Under the pieces are notes generated by a model that was not told where the DNA came from, did not search any database, and saw nothing but the letters and a program-made list of their open reading frames with translations. 34,977 bases of DNA, taken from the NCBI GenBank assembly GCA_021441665.1, contig JAGYYN010023101.1:1-34977 (forward strand), in the 5' to 3' direction. Numbering within the stretch: position 1 is the stretch's first letter; every line of letters starts with the position of its first letter. This document shows positions 9,701 through 20,836 of the stretch, in pieces. The position numbers and the translations under genes are program-made. The DNA is from Euplotes cf. woodruffi 2 WChen-2021 (taxonomy: Eukaryota > Ciliophora > Spirotrichea > Euplotida > Euplotidae).

Positions 9701-11701
9701 CTAATATCCGGTGAGCTTGTGCCTGGCCAGCTCTGCGAATACCTGTCAAAGAGTGCGAGTCTCAACCTCCTCCACTTCAACTTGCTTCTTCAGCTCTTTT
9801 ATTCTGAGTATGCATCACTGGATCTTCGTGTCGATCTCGTGCAGCTTGCTGCTGGATGATCAAATTGCTTTCGATATTGCTAGGTCTTTATTTAGCAATT
9901 TTGGGTTTGGTTTGTTCTATAAATACGAGGTTAGATTTATTTAATGGATTGAGAATTGGGCCTTTTTATACTTAAAAACTACTGATGAAATAACAGATGG
10001 AAATGATGACTTTTAGCCCACTTACACTTGCTTTACTGTTCCCGAATCTTGAACACGCGGAAAACCGAGATTTTGGTATTCCACAGTCTTTAAATGTCGA
10101 TTTATTTTAGTGAAATTGGAGTTTTAATGCTGCTCTTTGTTTTTTCAAATGTCTAGATGATTTGTTATTACGAATAATTAGATTACCTTTGTAGCAAAGT
10201 TTGTGAAGTTATTGTGATATTCTATTTTTCTTTAGTAAGTTTTGGGTTTTTAAAATTGCGTCAGACTCGTGTTTTAAATTCAGTAATACTGCAAATTATA
10301 ATACCTTTGACTTCGCTTGCTTTCTGCTGGCAACTTGAAGAGCGGGAAATGTTATTTATTCGAAATTACTTGCACACTTGAAGATCGCTTATGGATATCT
10401 ACAAATTACAAGCATGTAATTACCGATAGTTTTTGAAAAATCGCATGTTTTAGTAGCGTTGATTAAACTGTTTTGCGGTTTGATAATCAACAAAGGATTA
10501 TTAGCATTTTTACATGTCATCGGTGTCGATATTTTTGCTGCGAAGTTAATGCTATCTTGCACTGTGCTTTGGTTAAGAAGCACCGACTGGTCTTTTGTCT
10601 TTTTACTTATAGTTTTTGAACAACATAGTAATCTTTCCCTTGTTCTTTTCTTTCACCATACTATTTCTGATTTTTGTGTCTATCTTGCCTAAAGCATTAA
10701 AAACCAAATATTACGGTGGTTTTGAGTTATTGTCAGTCTTGCCTTTTAAAATTTTAAATTTGTTCATAGGCAAGACTCTTAATTTATTCGTGGCTGTACT
10801 GCTGAATTTACTCGATGGATTTTGTCCAGCTTTTAATAAGTTATTTCTCGTACTCTTGCCTTCAAATTGAAAGACCGAGATCATTTTAACTTTTTGTATC
10901 TCATGTGAAGTCAGTCTTGCATTTGGTTTATCTTCCTTTGTATCGTCATTTGTCGGTAGACTTTCGTTGATGCTTGTTCATTCATTGTTGTCGACAGAAC
11001 TATTAAGTCCGTCACTCGTCAGGCTATGGCCGTCACCTAGATTATTAGTCAATAAAGCTACTGATCATCAGTTTTCTTGTATAATTTTATCTGATGAGAG
11101 GATTGTTTTAAAACAGTATAATTTCAGCTGATTTTTGAAGACAAAAAGAATAAAACCCTTCAAGAAGATTATTTTAAGTTAATATGTACTATTTAAAATT
11201 ACTTGCACTTTGATAATTTGATTATAATTATTCTTGAGTATTTATATCCAACTTGAGAAGCATTCATCCGATCAAAAATTTAGATTAATAAAAACGACTG
11301 GATTCTGTCTTACATGAAACAGGCTTGATATTACACTCTTTAGACAGAGATCGCTCTCTCACACAAGTCCCTGTATGTACAGAGTTCCTCTGCGAAAGGA
11401 CTTTGCTACTTAATTTGAATTGGTTCTTGCATCTTCAGCTCAGCTAAATCCATATTTTTATAATTAATTAATTTAAAATATGATAAAAAATTTTGTAAAG
11501 AATCACTTAATCGAATCATTTGTTTTTCAAATTAAAATAATTTCGTTTCCAAATCCTGTCGACGAAGGAAATGCATATCAATTCTCGTACCTGAAGGAGA
11601 TATCAACTTTTTGAGGTGTTGAAGATCTACCTCATTTGGTTTTTTAATGATTTTCACTTGCGAGTGGCGATTGTAGTTTCCAACACTTCCATTTCTTTGT
11701 C
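9701..11701 (-). CDS. Unknown protein needing at least six +1 frameshifts
   Basis: Exons read on the minus strand: about 11701-11590 (5' exon), 11450-11314, 11127-10715, 10688-10424, 10398-10305, 10288-10187, 10152-10026 and 9916-9701, stop TAG at 9701-9703. Open blocks are joined by +1 shifts at AAG-TAG (11406-11411), AAA-TAG (10661-10666), AAG-TAA (10603-10608), AAA-TAA (10352-10357), CAA-TAA (10209-10214) and AAA-TAA (10102-10107), possibly also TTT-TAA near 11108. Exon phases and shifts add up to whole codons over about 450 residues. One intron is only 16 nt (10289-10304). The protein is basic and Ser/Asn-rich, ending in a likely helix (IKELKKQVEVEEVETRTL). No domain is recognised. More 5' exons probably lie in 11702-12560. 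Confidence 0.6.
10102..10107 (-). promoter_or_regulatory. +1 frameshift site AAA-TAA
   Basis: Joins KTPISLK to KSTFKDCGIPKSRFSACS, the sixth site in the gene at 9701-11701. Confidence 0.65.
10352..10357 (-). promoter_or_regulatory. +1 frameshift site AAA-TAA
   Basis: Joins SSVQVISNK to NISRSSSCQQKASEV in the gene at 9701-11701. Confidence 0.65.
10603..10608 (-). promoter_or_regulatory. +1 frameshift site AAG-TAA
   Basis: Joins ITMLFKNYK to KKTKDQSVLLNQST in the gene at 9701-11701; only 53 nt after the AAA-TAG site at 10661. Confidence 0.65.
10661..10666 (-). promoter_or_regulatory. +1 frameshift site AAA-TAG
   Basis: Joins DRHKNQK to SMVKEKNKGKITML in the gene at 9701-11701, shortly after a 26-nt intron. 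Confidence 0.65.
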
Positions 11702-12793
11702 TAAACACAAATATTGATTATTCAAAAACGACATCTAGTCCTAAAAATATATAATTGAGTGTAACTCAACAAGTTAGACTTCGTAATTATGCATAGAAGT
11801 TCTAATTAACTTAATGATATTTCTCCTCATCACTTTATCATGTACCAAATACTTAAAATATCATTTTTTCTCGGATTAATTTAGCAATAAATAAAATTCC
11901 GATATTGTTAAAAGACGATAAAGTGATTGATGATTAATATTATTTATTCGAGATTTGCAGTATATCATGCGATTATGATCTAAATGCTACTATTTTAATC
12001 TTTGTGAATTACATGCAATAATTCAACCAATTTCTTTTTCAGGCTTATGCTATAAGTAAGATTATTGAATAATAACTAGCTGTGATATATAAAATCTTAA
12101 AGGAAATCTTGATCTTTTCTTCCACACCAAAATAACTTTTAGTTTATGCTGAAATATAGCCGTCAAATAATCAATTTCTTTGCTGTCTTGTATAGTTTTG
12201 CTGCCTGGTTTGCTAGGCTCTTCCAATTGAAAATAATAAAATTTGAAATAACAAAGCCAGCTGAGGAGAGACTAGGGAGAACAGCAGAAAGTACCTGCAA
12301 CGGTTGTCGAATGTAAACCAAGCTTTCATCTTGATATTGTCAATATTATAATTATTAAATTATTGCGAATTATAGATGAAAATACTTATTTGATAGCAGG
12401 AGTAAAAACCACGGAAGAGCTTATTATTCCAAAGCAGAACGGGGTTTAATCCTCCCTTGGTGCGCTATAAACTCAAAGTATTTTTGATAGAAAATACTAC
12501 ACAATATTTTTGCGGAGTTGAAAATAAAGTGAGTATTTAATTAGTAATAATATTGTTTATATTAATCTATTGACGCTATAATAACTCATCAAATAACATT
12601 TGCTTTGGTAAGGTTCAATATTGGCTGTGAAACCTTTCGGTTTTCCATTCCAAAATTGAATATTAATAGTTGCAATTATCAACTGAATTGTTTTAAATAT
12701 AAGACGGAGCTGCTGATTCTGCCTACACAGCTTGTGCTGGCAAACTACTGGATACTATCGCTGCTTGTCTTGCTCTTGATTACTAATTACTCA
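11702..12793 (-). other. Unresolved segment with short coding-like pieces
   Basis: Several short minus-strand frames look like exons, for example one starting at an ATG at 12329 (MKAWFTFDNRC), a piece near 12222-12100 (KPGSKTIQDSKEIDYLTAIF) and one near 12480-12395 (KYFEFIAHQGRIKPRSAL). They may be the 5' end of the gene at 9701-11701 or a further small gene. Splicing could not be worked out by eye, and the plus-strand frame at 12605-12916 is most likely a shadow. Confidence 0.35.
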
Positions 12794-13505
12794 TTAGACA
12801 TTATAAACACACGAACTTCACGTACATTTATTTGCAAGCGATTCTTCGTACTTTTGGATCACTGCAGAACAAAACTTATCGATTTTTATGAGGTTGGCAT
12901 TCGAAACTGTTGTTAGATCCAGCATAACTTGACTTGGATTATCAGGTGACTTCTCTCAAACAGAAAGCAAAGAATTAAGGTTGCTTATTCCATTCACCGC
13001 TGTATTAATTTGATCCTTGCCGTCGACAGCATCTAAACCAATATAAACTATAGTTAATTTCGCACTTGTACCGCCATCGATTTGTGAGCCGTTGTTGCTA
13101 TTGAGCTTAACTGAGTTGTTCTTCAAAATCTGGAAGATTTTTTGGATGCAAACAGGAGGCATCCTCATGATCTTCTGTTTTATTTCCTGAATATTAACTT
13201 CCTCTAATTCCTCTTTGATTTTGTCCATCTCCTTGAGCTTGCGCTTGTTCTCCTTGCTCCTGTTGATGAACTCCGTGATGCTTCTGTTACTTGGTGATGA
13301 TGAACTTTTTATGGTTGACCTTCACTTTCTTTTTGAGGTTGACTTGGTCCTTCTCAGGAGAATTTTGAACATCTTCTAATAAATTAAATTTATTTTTATT
13401 AGTATACGAGAATAATTTTATTAACTCAGCAGTTCCGCCGTAATTTCGAGACCGTTAATTAGAGCCTTTCACAACCAGCTTTTTAATGTCTATTCACTTG
13501 ACCAT
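12794..13505 (-). CDS. Unknown basic protein with one +1 shift
   Basis: ATG at 13505. The first exon runs to AAT-TAA (13455-13460), where a +1 shift keeps the frame open. A 51-nt intron (13376-13426) follows, then an open exon to TAA at 12794-12796; total 219 residues. The middle is helical and charged (INRSKENKRKLKEMDKIKEE) and the C-terminal half has alternating hydrophobic residues (AKLTIVYIGLDAVDGKDQIN). No family is recognised. The C-terminal end is uncertain because coding-like sequence continues in other frames below 12794. Confidence 0.5.
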
Positions 13506-13919
13506 TTTTAAACGAATGCTTTGGATAGAGATAATATTTTATGCCGTTATTTGAGATGCTTTAATATATAAACTTTTTATTTCTATGATAACTTTGCTGT
13601 CTCCACATCTGGCTTAACTAAAAATCATTTGGAACTGGATATACAACTCAAGATCTGATGGAAAATATGCTAGCGATAATCAATAAATCAGCAGTAGAAT
13701 TTCATTCGACAAGTTGATTATTAAAAATAGAATCACTATGCGAACTACCGACGGGTATGTGAAAATCGCAGCAATTATGTGATTCAGACTTGAATCAGCT
13801 TCGAGGTCAAGTGGCAACCAAAAATGCAATGCTATATATAGTGCTTAAATACGAATCTTTATGAGTATAATTTTAATCAGAATAAACACTAATTTAAATA
13901 TCAAAACTTTAGTTTCGTG

Positions 13920-14431
13920 TTAGCAAATTCTACTCGTAGATCACCAGAATAAGGCTATCAAAAAAGACAGTAAATAGCGAACATTATACGCCTTGGTGCT
14001 AAAGTTTACCAAGACCGTGTTAAGATTACTTTAGCTTTCAACTACGGCTGTAAACATCTCCAAATCGCTGACAATTAACAGTGACTGTAAAACAGGGATA
14101 CATTTGGACTACCTTCCTTGTATTCAGAAATTTGCTGCGACTGTTCTGCGACTTCTTGGCTCTCTTCAGATTCTGACTTCTCGCTTTGGCTTAGAATATC
14201 ACCGATGTCGTACTTGTGGTCGTCTCCAAGCTGAAAAAGCAGTCAGTAAAATAACAAAGGAAGTTCAAGCTGAGGGTTACTGTTCAGAAAAGCAGTACTT
14301 ACACCTGGATTGACTTTGAATAGCTTAAATGGTGTTCCGACTAGCAATTTGTTAACATGCACTGCGTTCTCAAAATTGATGGAAACAATCGCTTTGCTGC
14401 TAATCTCGCAATTCCTCAACATATCTCCCAT
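13920..14431 (-). CDS. Unknown small acidic protein
   Basis: ATG at 14431 (MGDMLRNCEISSKAIVSINF). A 72-nt intron with consensus GTAAGT follows 'KLFKVNPG', and the next exon is acidic and Ser/Gln-rich (ILSQSEKSESEESQEV). The end is ambiguous: without further splicing it stops at TAA 14075-14077; with a 28-nt intron and a +1 shift at AAG-TAA (14026-14031) it continues to TAA at 13920-13922. No domain is recognised. It lies directly downstream of the DUSP gene on the same strand and could in principle be its 3' part. Confidence 0.45.
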
Positions 14432-14518
14432 ATTGCTCTAATTTTTAATATAGAGTAACATAAGTTCAGAATGCAAGATTGAAGATCGAAACGGACCAAT
14501 TTATTTTTGATAGTGCAG

Positions 14519-16356
14519 TTAAGTTGGATTCAATTTAACTGAGAAGTCGAAGCCGTACCAGTTGCTTAGCAGACGCCAGGATTCATTGTCAACTGTCACG
14601 TAGTCGTAAATCTCCTGCAGATTCGGCTTGAGCCTCGCTTTGTTTCTTTCGATCAGTATAATATCTTTGTTGATTATCTTCCCCGGCCGAGAGTAGATCT
14701 CTTCAAGCTTTAAAAGCGAAAAACTAGGCTTTATATTATTTTTAGAATTTAATAGCTCTTCTTGCCCCGATGAGCTATTTTAAAGCATCTATTGCAAGCT
14801 CAAAGTTGACTAGCTTCACCTTTTCATTTTTGGTTCGAGTGTTAGCTTTTACTAGTTTAAACTTCGGTTGTTTTGGAGTCGTATTCTCATTATTATTTCT
14901 TGATTGATGGTCGAGTATATTCCGATCCGTCTTCGCCTGAATATTTGTCTAGATTACGTTCAAGGATCACCTTACCGACAGAAAATTTAATTTCCCTCTT
15001 AGTAAATTCTTCGACTTGGACTTATACTCGGAAATATGTTGCTTGAGTGTTTTGTACTCGATATTTACAAAATCGCACCACTCTCGCCACCATTTCGCGG
15101 AGATTGCGTATTCGTCGCTTCACGGAATCCAAAATGTGTCTTTCTTCGGGTTGAACAGGAGTTCCTTTTGATCGTCTAGAGTAAATGTAACAGTCAAGGA
15201 TACTTGGATCAATGTCTTTCATTGTACTTTCTTCAGAAATAAAGCTATTGTTGCTTTTGATGTCCGTAAGTGTATTAAACTTCATCGAGTCTGTATTTTA
15301 ACCCCAGCCACTTACTTATGTAATTCATGCTTAATGATTTCGGATGGTAATGCGACATAATGTCATTGCCGCCTTCACTATTTGGCTTATTTAAACTTTA
15401 GTGACCCTTTGACTTTATTTGGAAACTGCCTTGGATCTAACCGTTTTATTGGAGTTGGGCTTTTATTACTCTCCGTGCTTTTGTCTCCAGGAATTAAGCA
15501 CAGACTTGTGTGGTAAATTGCTAAAGATACAAATCAGTGTTTATTATATGATTGTATGCAAAATGTGGTATTTTGATTGCTTACTTCGTTCGAATTTGCT
15601 GAAGGCTCCTTTACTTTGATTCCCTATGTTCGTAACTGTCAAAGGACTGCTTTCTTTTAACTGCCTACTTCGCTTTTTATTTGATTTTTGTAATTTATCT
15701 GAAAAGTTGTACTCCGACAGTTTCTATTATAAAAATTACACTTCAATCACAATAATGCATCAATCACTGTTTTAAAACAGCTAAAGAAAACCTTAACAAA
15801 ATGATAAGTAGAAAAATTAAAAAGAAAAGTAGAAATTAATGAATACAACAATTAATAATTTTAGCACTTTTGATTTACATTTTTTGACTTCGATTTAGAC
15901 TTATTTTGCCGACTCCAATTTTAATCCGTAAGGTGACTCTTGTCTGTAAATATGTGAGCATTAAAAAACCGAAAATTAAATATCGCTATAAAATATGATC
16001 AATTTATGACCAACAGTAATATACTCTTTGTTTAAGACTGGTTGAGCTTCAGTATTGCTCCTTTTATGATTGAATCTCACAGGATCTTTGGTAACCTGGC
16101 TCTTTTTCGGTCCTTTTTCAAGTCAGCTGATTCTTTGCGCGAGCTTTTCCACACTAATTTACATAAGCCACACTATCGTTACCTTAAATCAGTAGCAAAC
16201 TGTTTTGAAGTTAGTGAATCAATCACTTTTTGAAAGGCAGATAGTTTAGTTCATCATAGCCTTCATACGGTCTTGAAGGTCTTTAGCCGCGACTACATCT
16301 CAATTAGGAGTACTCCTTTCTCTTGCGGATTTTATTTTATTGCTGTTACCGACCAT
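14519..16356 (-). CDS. DUSP-domain protein (USP-associated fold), four +1 shifts
   Basis: ATG at 16356, eight exons with introns of 25-155 nt, TAA at 14519-14521; exon sum minus four skipped bases is exactly 471 codons. Shift sites are AAC-TAA (16246-16251), AAA-TAA (15901-15906), AAA-TAA (15387-15392) and AAA-TAG (14775-14780). The C-terminal half matches a DUSP domain in two pieces: DEYAISAKWWREWCDFV, then after roughly 110 residues of low-complexity insert SRPGKIINKDI, LQEIYDYVTV and WRLLSNWYGFDF. DUSP domains sit at the N-terminus of ubiquitin-specific proteases, but no catalytic UCH motifs are visible here. A role as a ubiquitin-pathway adaptor is inferred. The first 260 residues are basic and unrecognised. 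Confidence 0.7.
14775..14780 (-). promoter_or_regulatory. +1 frameshift site AAA-TAG
   Basis: Gives access to the second half of the DUSP domain (ELAIDALK to SSSGQEEL). The recognisable domain on the far side supports the shift strongly. Confidence 0.85.
15387..15392 (-). promoter_or_regulatory. +1 frameshift site AAA-TAA
   Basis: Joins KGSLKFK to KPNSEGGNDIM in the DUSP gene. An ATG lies shortly after it, so a shorter protein starting at 15358 is an alternative. Confidence 0.6.
15901..15906 (-). promoter_or_regulatory. +1 frameshift site AAA-TAA
   Basis: Joins LKLESAK to KSKSKSKN in the 5' half of the DUSP gene, just before a 155-nt intron. Confidence 0.6.
16246..16251 (-). promoter_or_regulatory. 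Probable +1 frameshift site AAC-TAA
   Basis: Joins RMKAMMN to KLSAFQKVIDSL in the DUSP gene. The codon before the stop is not AAR, so it is less typical. Confidence 0.5.
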
Positions 16357-16545
16357 TTCGATAGCGATCGAAGTAAAATTAAATATTTAAATATGCATAA
16401 TGCAAAAGGACATTTTGGTTGATTAAAATTTAAGCAGGTGATGATACAGTTTTGGTTTTTTAATAGTCACTTAAATAATTGAAACACAGCTGTATATAAA
16501 AATAGCCTGTTATTGAGTTTGGTATATAATAAATAATAAACTACA

Positions 16546-19021
16546 ATGGAAGATCAGTTAAACTTAAAGGCAATGAGCAAGAACACGAAAACACTCAGGT
16601 CTATTATTGTTGACAGACAACGCAATAACCGCAGACAGGCCTCAAGAACGAATAATAATGATCTCGTCGTTGTTAATAGCAAGAGTAATGGTACAATCGG
16701 AGTGTTTAGTTGGTGTTTTTAAACCACATACTTTATGCTAATTTATATTTGATAATTGTAACAACCAATATCCTGCGAGTAATTTAGGTAAGCTCAGCAG
16801 TAAAGCAACAGATAAGATGAAGAAGCTACTGCTTAACGGACTTGATCCACTACCACAGCAGCCGTTGATTCAATTACAGGATAACAACGCGGCAATTAAG
16901 CCAAAAACAATCAAAAATAAAATAAGAGTCCCGAAGATGCAATATAAAAGCACAAACTTATTAAGCGACGATGAAAATCAGTTCAAGACGGTTGATGTCG
17001 GCAATAACCGAAACGATAATGTTGTTTCAGTGAAAGATGAACAATTTATACATAAAAATGAGCAAAGTAATATTTTTGTTAACGAGCATATGCGATACTT
17101 ACTGTTTACAAATGACCTCATTAGCAAAGCAAAATGTATTTAGCATAAAAATATTTACAAATGACATTTTAGATTTGTTAAAGTAGTTTAAATTAGTTTT
17201 TAATGAAGCAACTCAGGCTCAATTATATAAAGATATCTAGCTTCACCAAAATAATAAATGTGATCCTTGATAGCATCACATAAACTATAGGAGAAAATAA
17301 AAATGCATCAGTCCTCAATTCAATCAGGAGAGAACCTGTTCTTCCAAACGTTAAGCTGCCTTTCATAGGCAGGAGCAACAGCCAACTTCGGCTATCAAAA
17401 GGAGCGGTCAGCCAGATCCGTTTTGATCGAGAGACTAGCAAAAACAGGAGTCAAGCTTCACTGTGAAACTCAAGGACTCGCACTTTAGTCAACAATAAGA
17501 TAAAGAAGGAGCTGACAGGAGAACTGTCGCTCTTTGAATCTGACATCGGAACCAAAGGTGCAATAGACCTGAATAATCTAATTGCCAAAGGAAGAGAAAG
17601 TAAATTCCAAAAGTAGCATTCACAAGCTCGAACAGAAGAATAGCCCAGCTAAAAACTACTCTGCAGCTGACTTATCTGGATCTTACAAAAGAATTCCGTT
17701 AAATAAACGGACATATCAGCCGCGAGGAAGACAGAAATCAGTCAAAAGCCCAATGAAGGTAAACTTATTGAAAAACTCAGTCCAGCTCAAAGAAGAGCTT
17801 TTCGCTCCGTTTCGAGAGAAAAGAGAAGAAATGAAAAAGCAAATCGCGCTAAAGAAGAAGCCAAAACCGAATATTACTGATTTTGAAATCGGCCTTCTTC
17901 AAGAGTTCATTCAGTCGAGGTTCGGACTAAAGCGAAAAGAAACAGCACATGAAGTATTAGTTGCAAAAGCAACTAGAGAAAGTGAAGAGCAATATTATGA
18001 CTCTGTGAACTTTACAAAACTTCAAGAAAAGCCTTCTGAGCTGAATGACAGATCTCTATACCCAGATGTCAGCTTTATGTCTGATAGAAACCCGTATTTG
18101 GTTGATTTCTCAAAGTCTTTTAAAAACCACGGTAAAGAGATCATCCAAAGCATCCAGAACAACCCAAGATTTCAAAGAAAGATGGCTCCAGTCGAAGAGA
18201 AGGAAAACAAACCTGTTTCTGTGCAAGAAGTGAAGAAAGTGATTCGTCCGACGCTCAGCACATCTGAATTAAGTAAGTGCTTTTTCTCAATTTTGCAATT
18301 TTTGTATTCAGATATGATAAAATGCAAAGATATCGTAAAAACCGCATCTTTAATGACTCTAAAACACTACAAAGTTAGAGACTATGCTGATCAAGGCAAG
18401 AAGAAAAAGAAAAATATAATTCTACCAAAATTAACTCCAAAAGATACAGAAGAAACTGGAGAGGTCAAGTAATATCAATACTTATAGTGCAGCTATTTAT
18501 TTGCTTAAGCAGTTTGATAATTAGCTTTTATTGAAAATAATGTTAATAAGCTAATTTTGATTCATAATAAATTCTTCCAAATAATGCGATATTTTAGTCC
18601 AATAACACATTTTCTCTCCTAAATTTTACTTTTGTCTGATCTAATAAATCAGCGAATCAAAATTAAAAAGATATTTATAAAATTGTGAAGTAATTATTTT
18701 CTTTAGCGATTTAGATCTAATTGAGACGAGTAAAACAAGGACAAATAAGCTTAACTCGATGATTAACACTCTCGATAAATAAGTACTTCACTCCAAACCG
18801 TTCCGACAGTGTAGTCAAGCGCACGAAAGCAAAGAAGCAAGAGTATCACACAAGTTTGATCTTCCAAACTATGAATGACAACTCTCAATCTGACGTTCAG
18901 TTTAAAATCGCTAAAAAAATTCTGCCAGAGGCTGTTATACGTCGGCGTGGATAACTTCTTAAAGAAAAAGAGAGAAGAGTTCAAGCAAGCTCAAGACTTC
19001 AAGCACCAAAAGCATAACTAG
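16546..19021 (+). CDS. Long basic Ser/Lys-rich protein with two +1 shifts
   Basis: ATG at 16546, introns 16691-16787, 17067-17290, 18273-18311, 18469-18706 and 18895-18928, TAG at 19019-19021. Two +1 shifts are needed: AAG-TAG (17611-17616) and AAA-TAA (18777-18782). The sum is exactly 614 codons. The open frame beginning near 17582 has no ATG and is preceded in another frame by clear coding sequence (FIGRSNSQLRLSKGAVSQIR), which supports the first shift. The protein is basic and mostly disordered, with a more conserved-looking middle (FEIGLLQEFIQSRFGLKRKE). No family is recognised. The 224- and 238-nt introns are the weakest part; the locus could be two or three genes. Confidence 0.55.
17611..17616 (+). 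promoter_or_regulatory. +1 frameshift site AAG-TAG
   Basis: Joins AKGRESKFQK to SIHKLEQKNSPAKN in the gene at 16546-19021; the downstream frame has no ATG start of its own. Confidence 0.75.
18777..18782 (+). promoter_or_regulatory. +1 frameshift site AAA-TAA
   Basis: Joins SMINTLDK to KYFTPNRSDSVVKRT near the 3' end of the same gene. Confidence 0.7.
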
Positions 19022-19362
19022 TGATTGTGTTTATGTAAAAGCAACATTTTTTATTAAATTTATTCGTTCAGTTTTAAGTGAAGATATTAAACACATATTG
19101 AAGAATGTCATTTTAATACTATAAAATCAATCGTCACTCGATGTAAAACCAGTCAAACAGTCTAATATGGATTCGTATTTTTCTTATCAATCTGTGGTGT
19201 GAAGACATCAGCGGCCCAGCCTGACTGAATTTCACTAAGCGATGATGACTATTACCTGTGAGGAGTATTTTACTACTAAATGCGTAATTTATTAACTATT
19301 GGTTTGGTGCTAATACTATCAGGATAAAAGATGATTCGCTATTGGCAAATGTTTGATTCAAA

Positions 19363-20627
19363 TTAATTATAGAGATCGAATTCTTGGCTTGTGACAACCT
19401 CAGGATATACCAAATGCATATTTCCTCAGTCATCAGGAATAATTATATTCCTGTGCTGTTTTTGATCTAAATACTGGTTGTTACTCATATCTGTATTTGA
19501 GTTGTCTTGGTGTCTCTGTAGTTGTTTTGCACTTCCGCTGACAGAGAGATTCTGTGAACAATTAAAATTCAACTGTCTTTTAGTATTTTTGGATGGTTTT
19601 CTTTCGTGTATATTCACTTCGAGGAGGTCCAAGTTACTTGGTATTTTTAATTCTTTTAATTGAAGTGTTGATGGACTTGCTCTTCTTTATAAAATTCTCC
19701 TTTAGTCGATTTGGATGAAGCGCTATATTGATATATTTGAGTTTATGCTTATTTAAATACAGTCTTTTATCTGAATTTTGCACTAAAAATAGTTGTATTT
19801 GCTTTGGCTATGCAAATGATACATTTTTGTTTTACCTTTCCGACACAAACCATCGGGTCTTTATTTTCCATCTGGACTTGTTTGACAGCTCTGTTTCTGC
19901 GTCAATTCGTAGTTCGATTTTAGCATGCTTGTCAAAGGCGTTGGCGACTCAAGTTTATCTTTCTGCAAGGATTAATGCACAACGATTACTATATAAATCC
20001 GAAGTCATTTAAAGTTTTCTTATGTTGCTTCTGGGTGACTTTCGCAGTAGTAAGCGACAGGTCCTCCGACGTCTTCGGCCTCACTCAGTATTTATCTTGA
20101 AGTATGATCTCATATATGGATTTATAAGCCTTTTTAATATGGTTGTTTGCGAATCTTATCTTCGATCATGTGTATGCCCTTCCTTCAGAACTAAATTTTG
20201 ATCCTTTAAAAGATTTGCTGTTTGAGCTCCGCCTGCTCGAAGGCTCATTAACATCCATGTTGTTTAAATTGTTATCGAGGATCTTGTCAAATGCATTGTT
20301 CTCTAAAAGCAATTACAACAACCCTTACGATTGAGTTCACAATAAAGAACAGTCTTGTTGCTTAAATTTACTTCTCCGTTCGAGCTTGTATTTTGGTAAA
20401 TCTCAGATAGGTTTTTGTTATTGCTATTTTGATTCACTCAGTGGAACTTTCCTTCTTCAATCCAGTAAAACTGGTTGTATTTTGACGTCTTGTTAATCTT
20501 CGAAGTATTTTCTCTAGTACAGTTAGGATTTTGAGTATGGTATCAGATACCTTGAATGCTCGATTGTGCTGAGCTTGTTCAGGTCTTCCTTGTTTACGCT
20601 CTTTCGTCCCTCGAGCCTTGAATTCAT
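19363..20627 (-). CDS. Unknown Asn/Ser-rich protein with +1 shift sites
   Basis: ATG at 20627 (MNSRLEGRKSVNKEDLNK), followed by small introns (about 37 and 26 nt) and TAA at 19363-19365. Coding blocks include YNQFYWIEEGKFHCVNQNSN and, near the end, LDLLEVNIHERKPSKNTKRQ. AAG-TAA at 19634-19639 connects two open blocks by +1; AAA-TAA at 19861-19866 may do the same, but splicing around 19755-19990 is unclear and an intron could remove that site. Several TGA codons are read as Cys. No domain is recognised. Confidence 0.5.
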
Positions 20628-20836
20628 TGTTGTCCTCCCCCCACTCTCTAAAGTAGCTATAAGTTACAGATGATAATTTAGATTTTTTGTGTGACTTTTA
20701 TGCTGAGTTAAGCTTATTATTTTTCGAATAACTTCAACCAGTTTTGTAGTTACAAGCAAATTTCAAAATCTAAAGGTAATTAATTTTTTACTGTAAATAA
20801 GTCCGCATTAAAATTTAGTATGTTGAAAAATAAATA

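Noticed and set aside
12605-12916. 103-codon + strand ORF
   Set aside because: It lies opposite minus-strand coding-like sequence and has no protein-like pattern; probably a shadow.
13281-13295. AAG-TAA as a second shift site in the gene at 12794-13505
   Set aside because: With the 51-nt intron in phase 0 the frame passes this point without meeting the stop, so no shift is needed.
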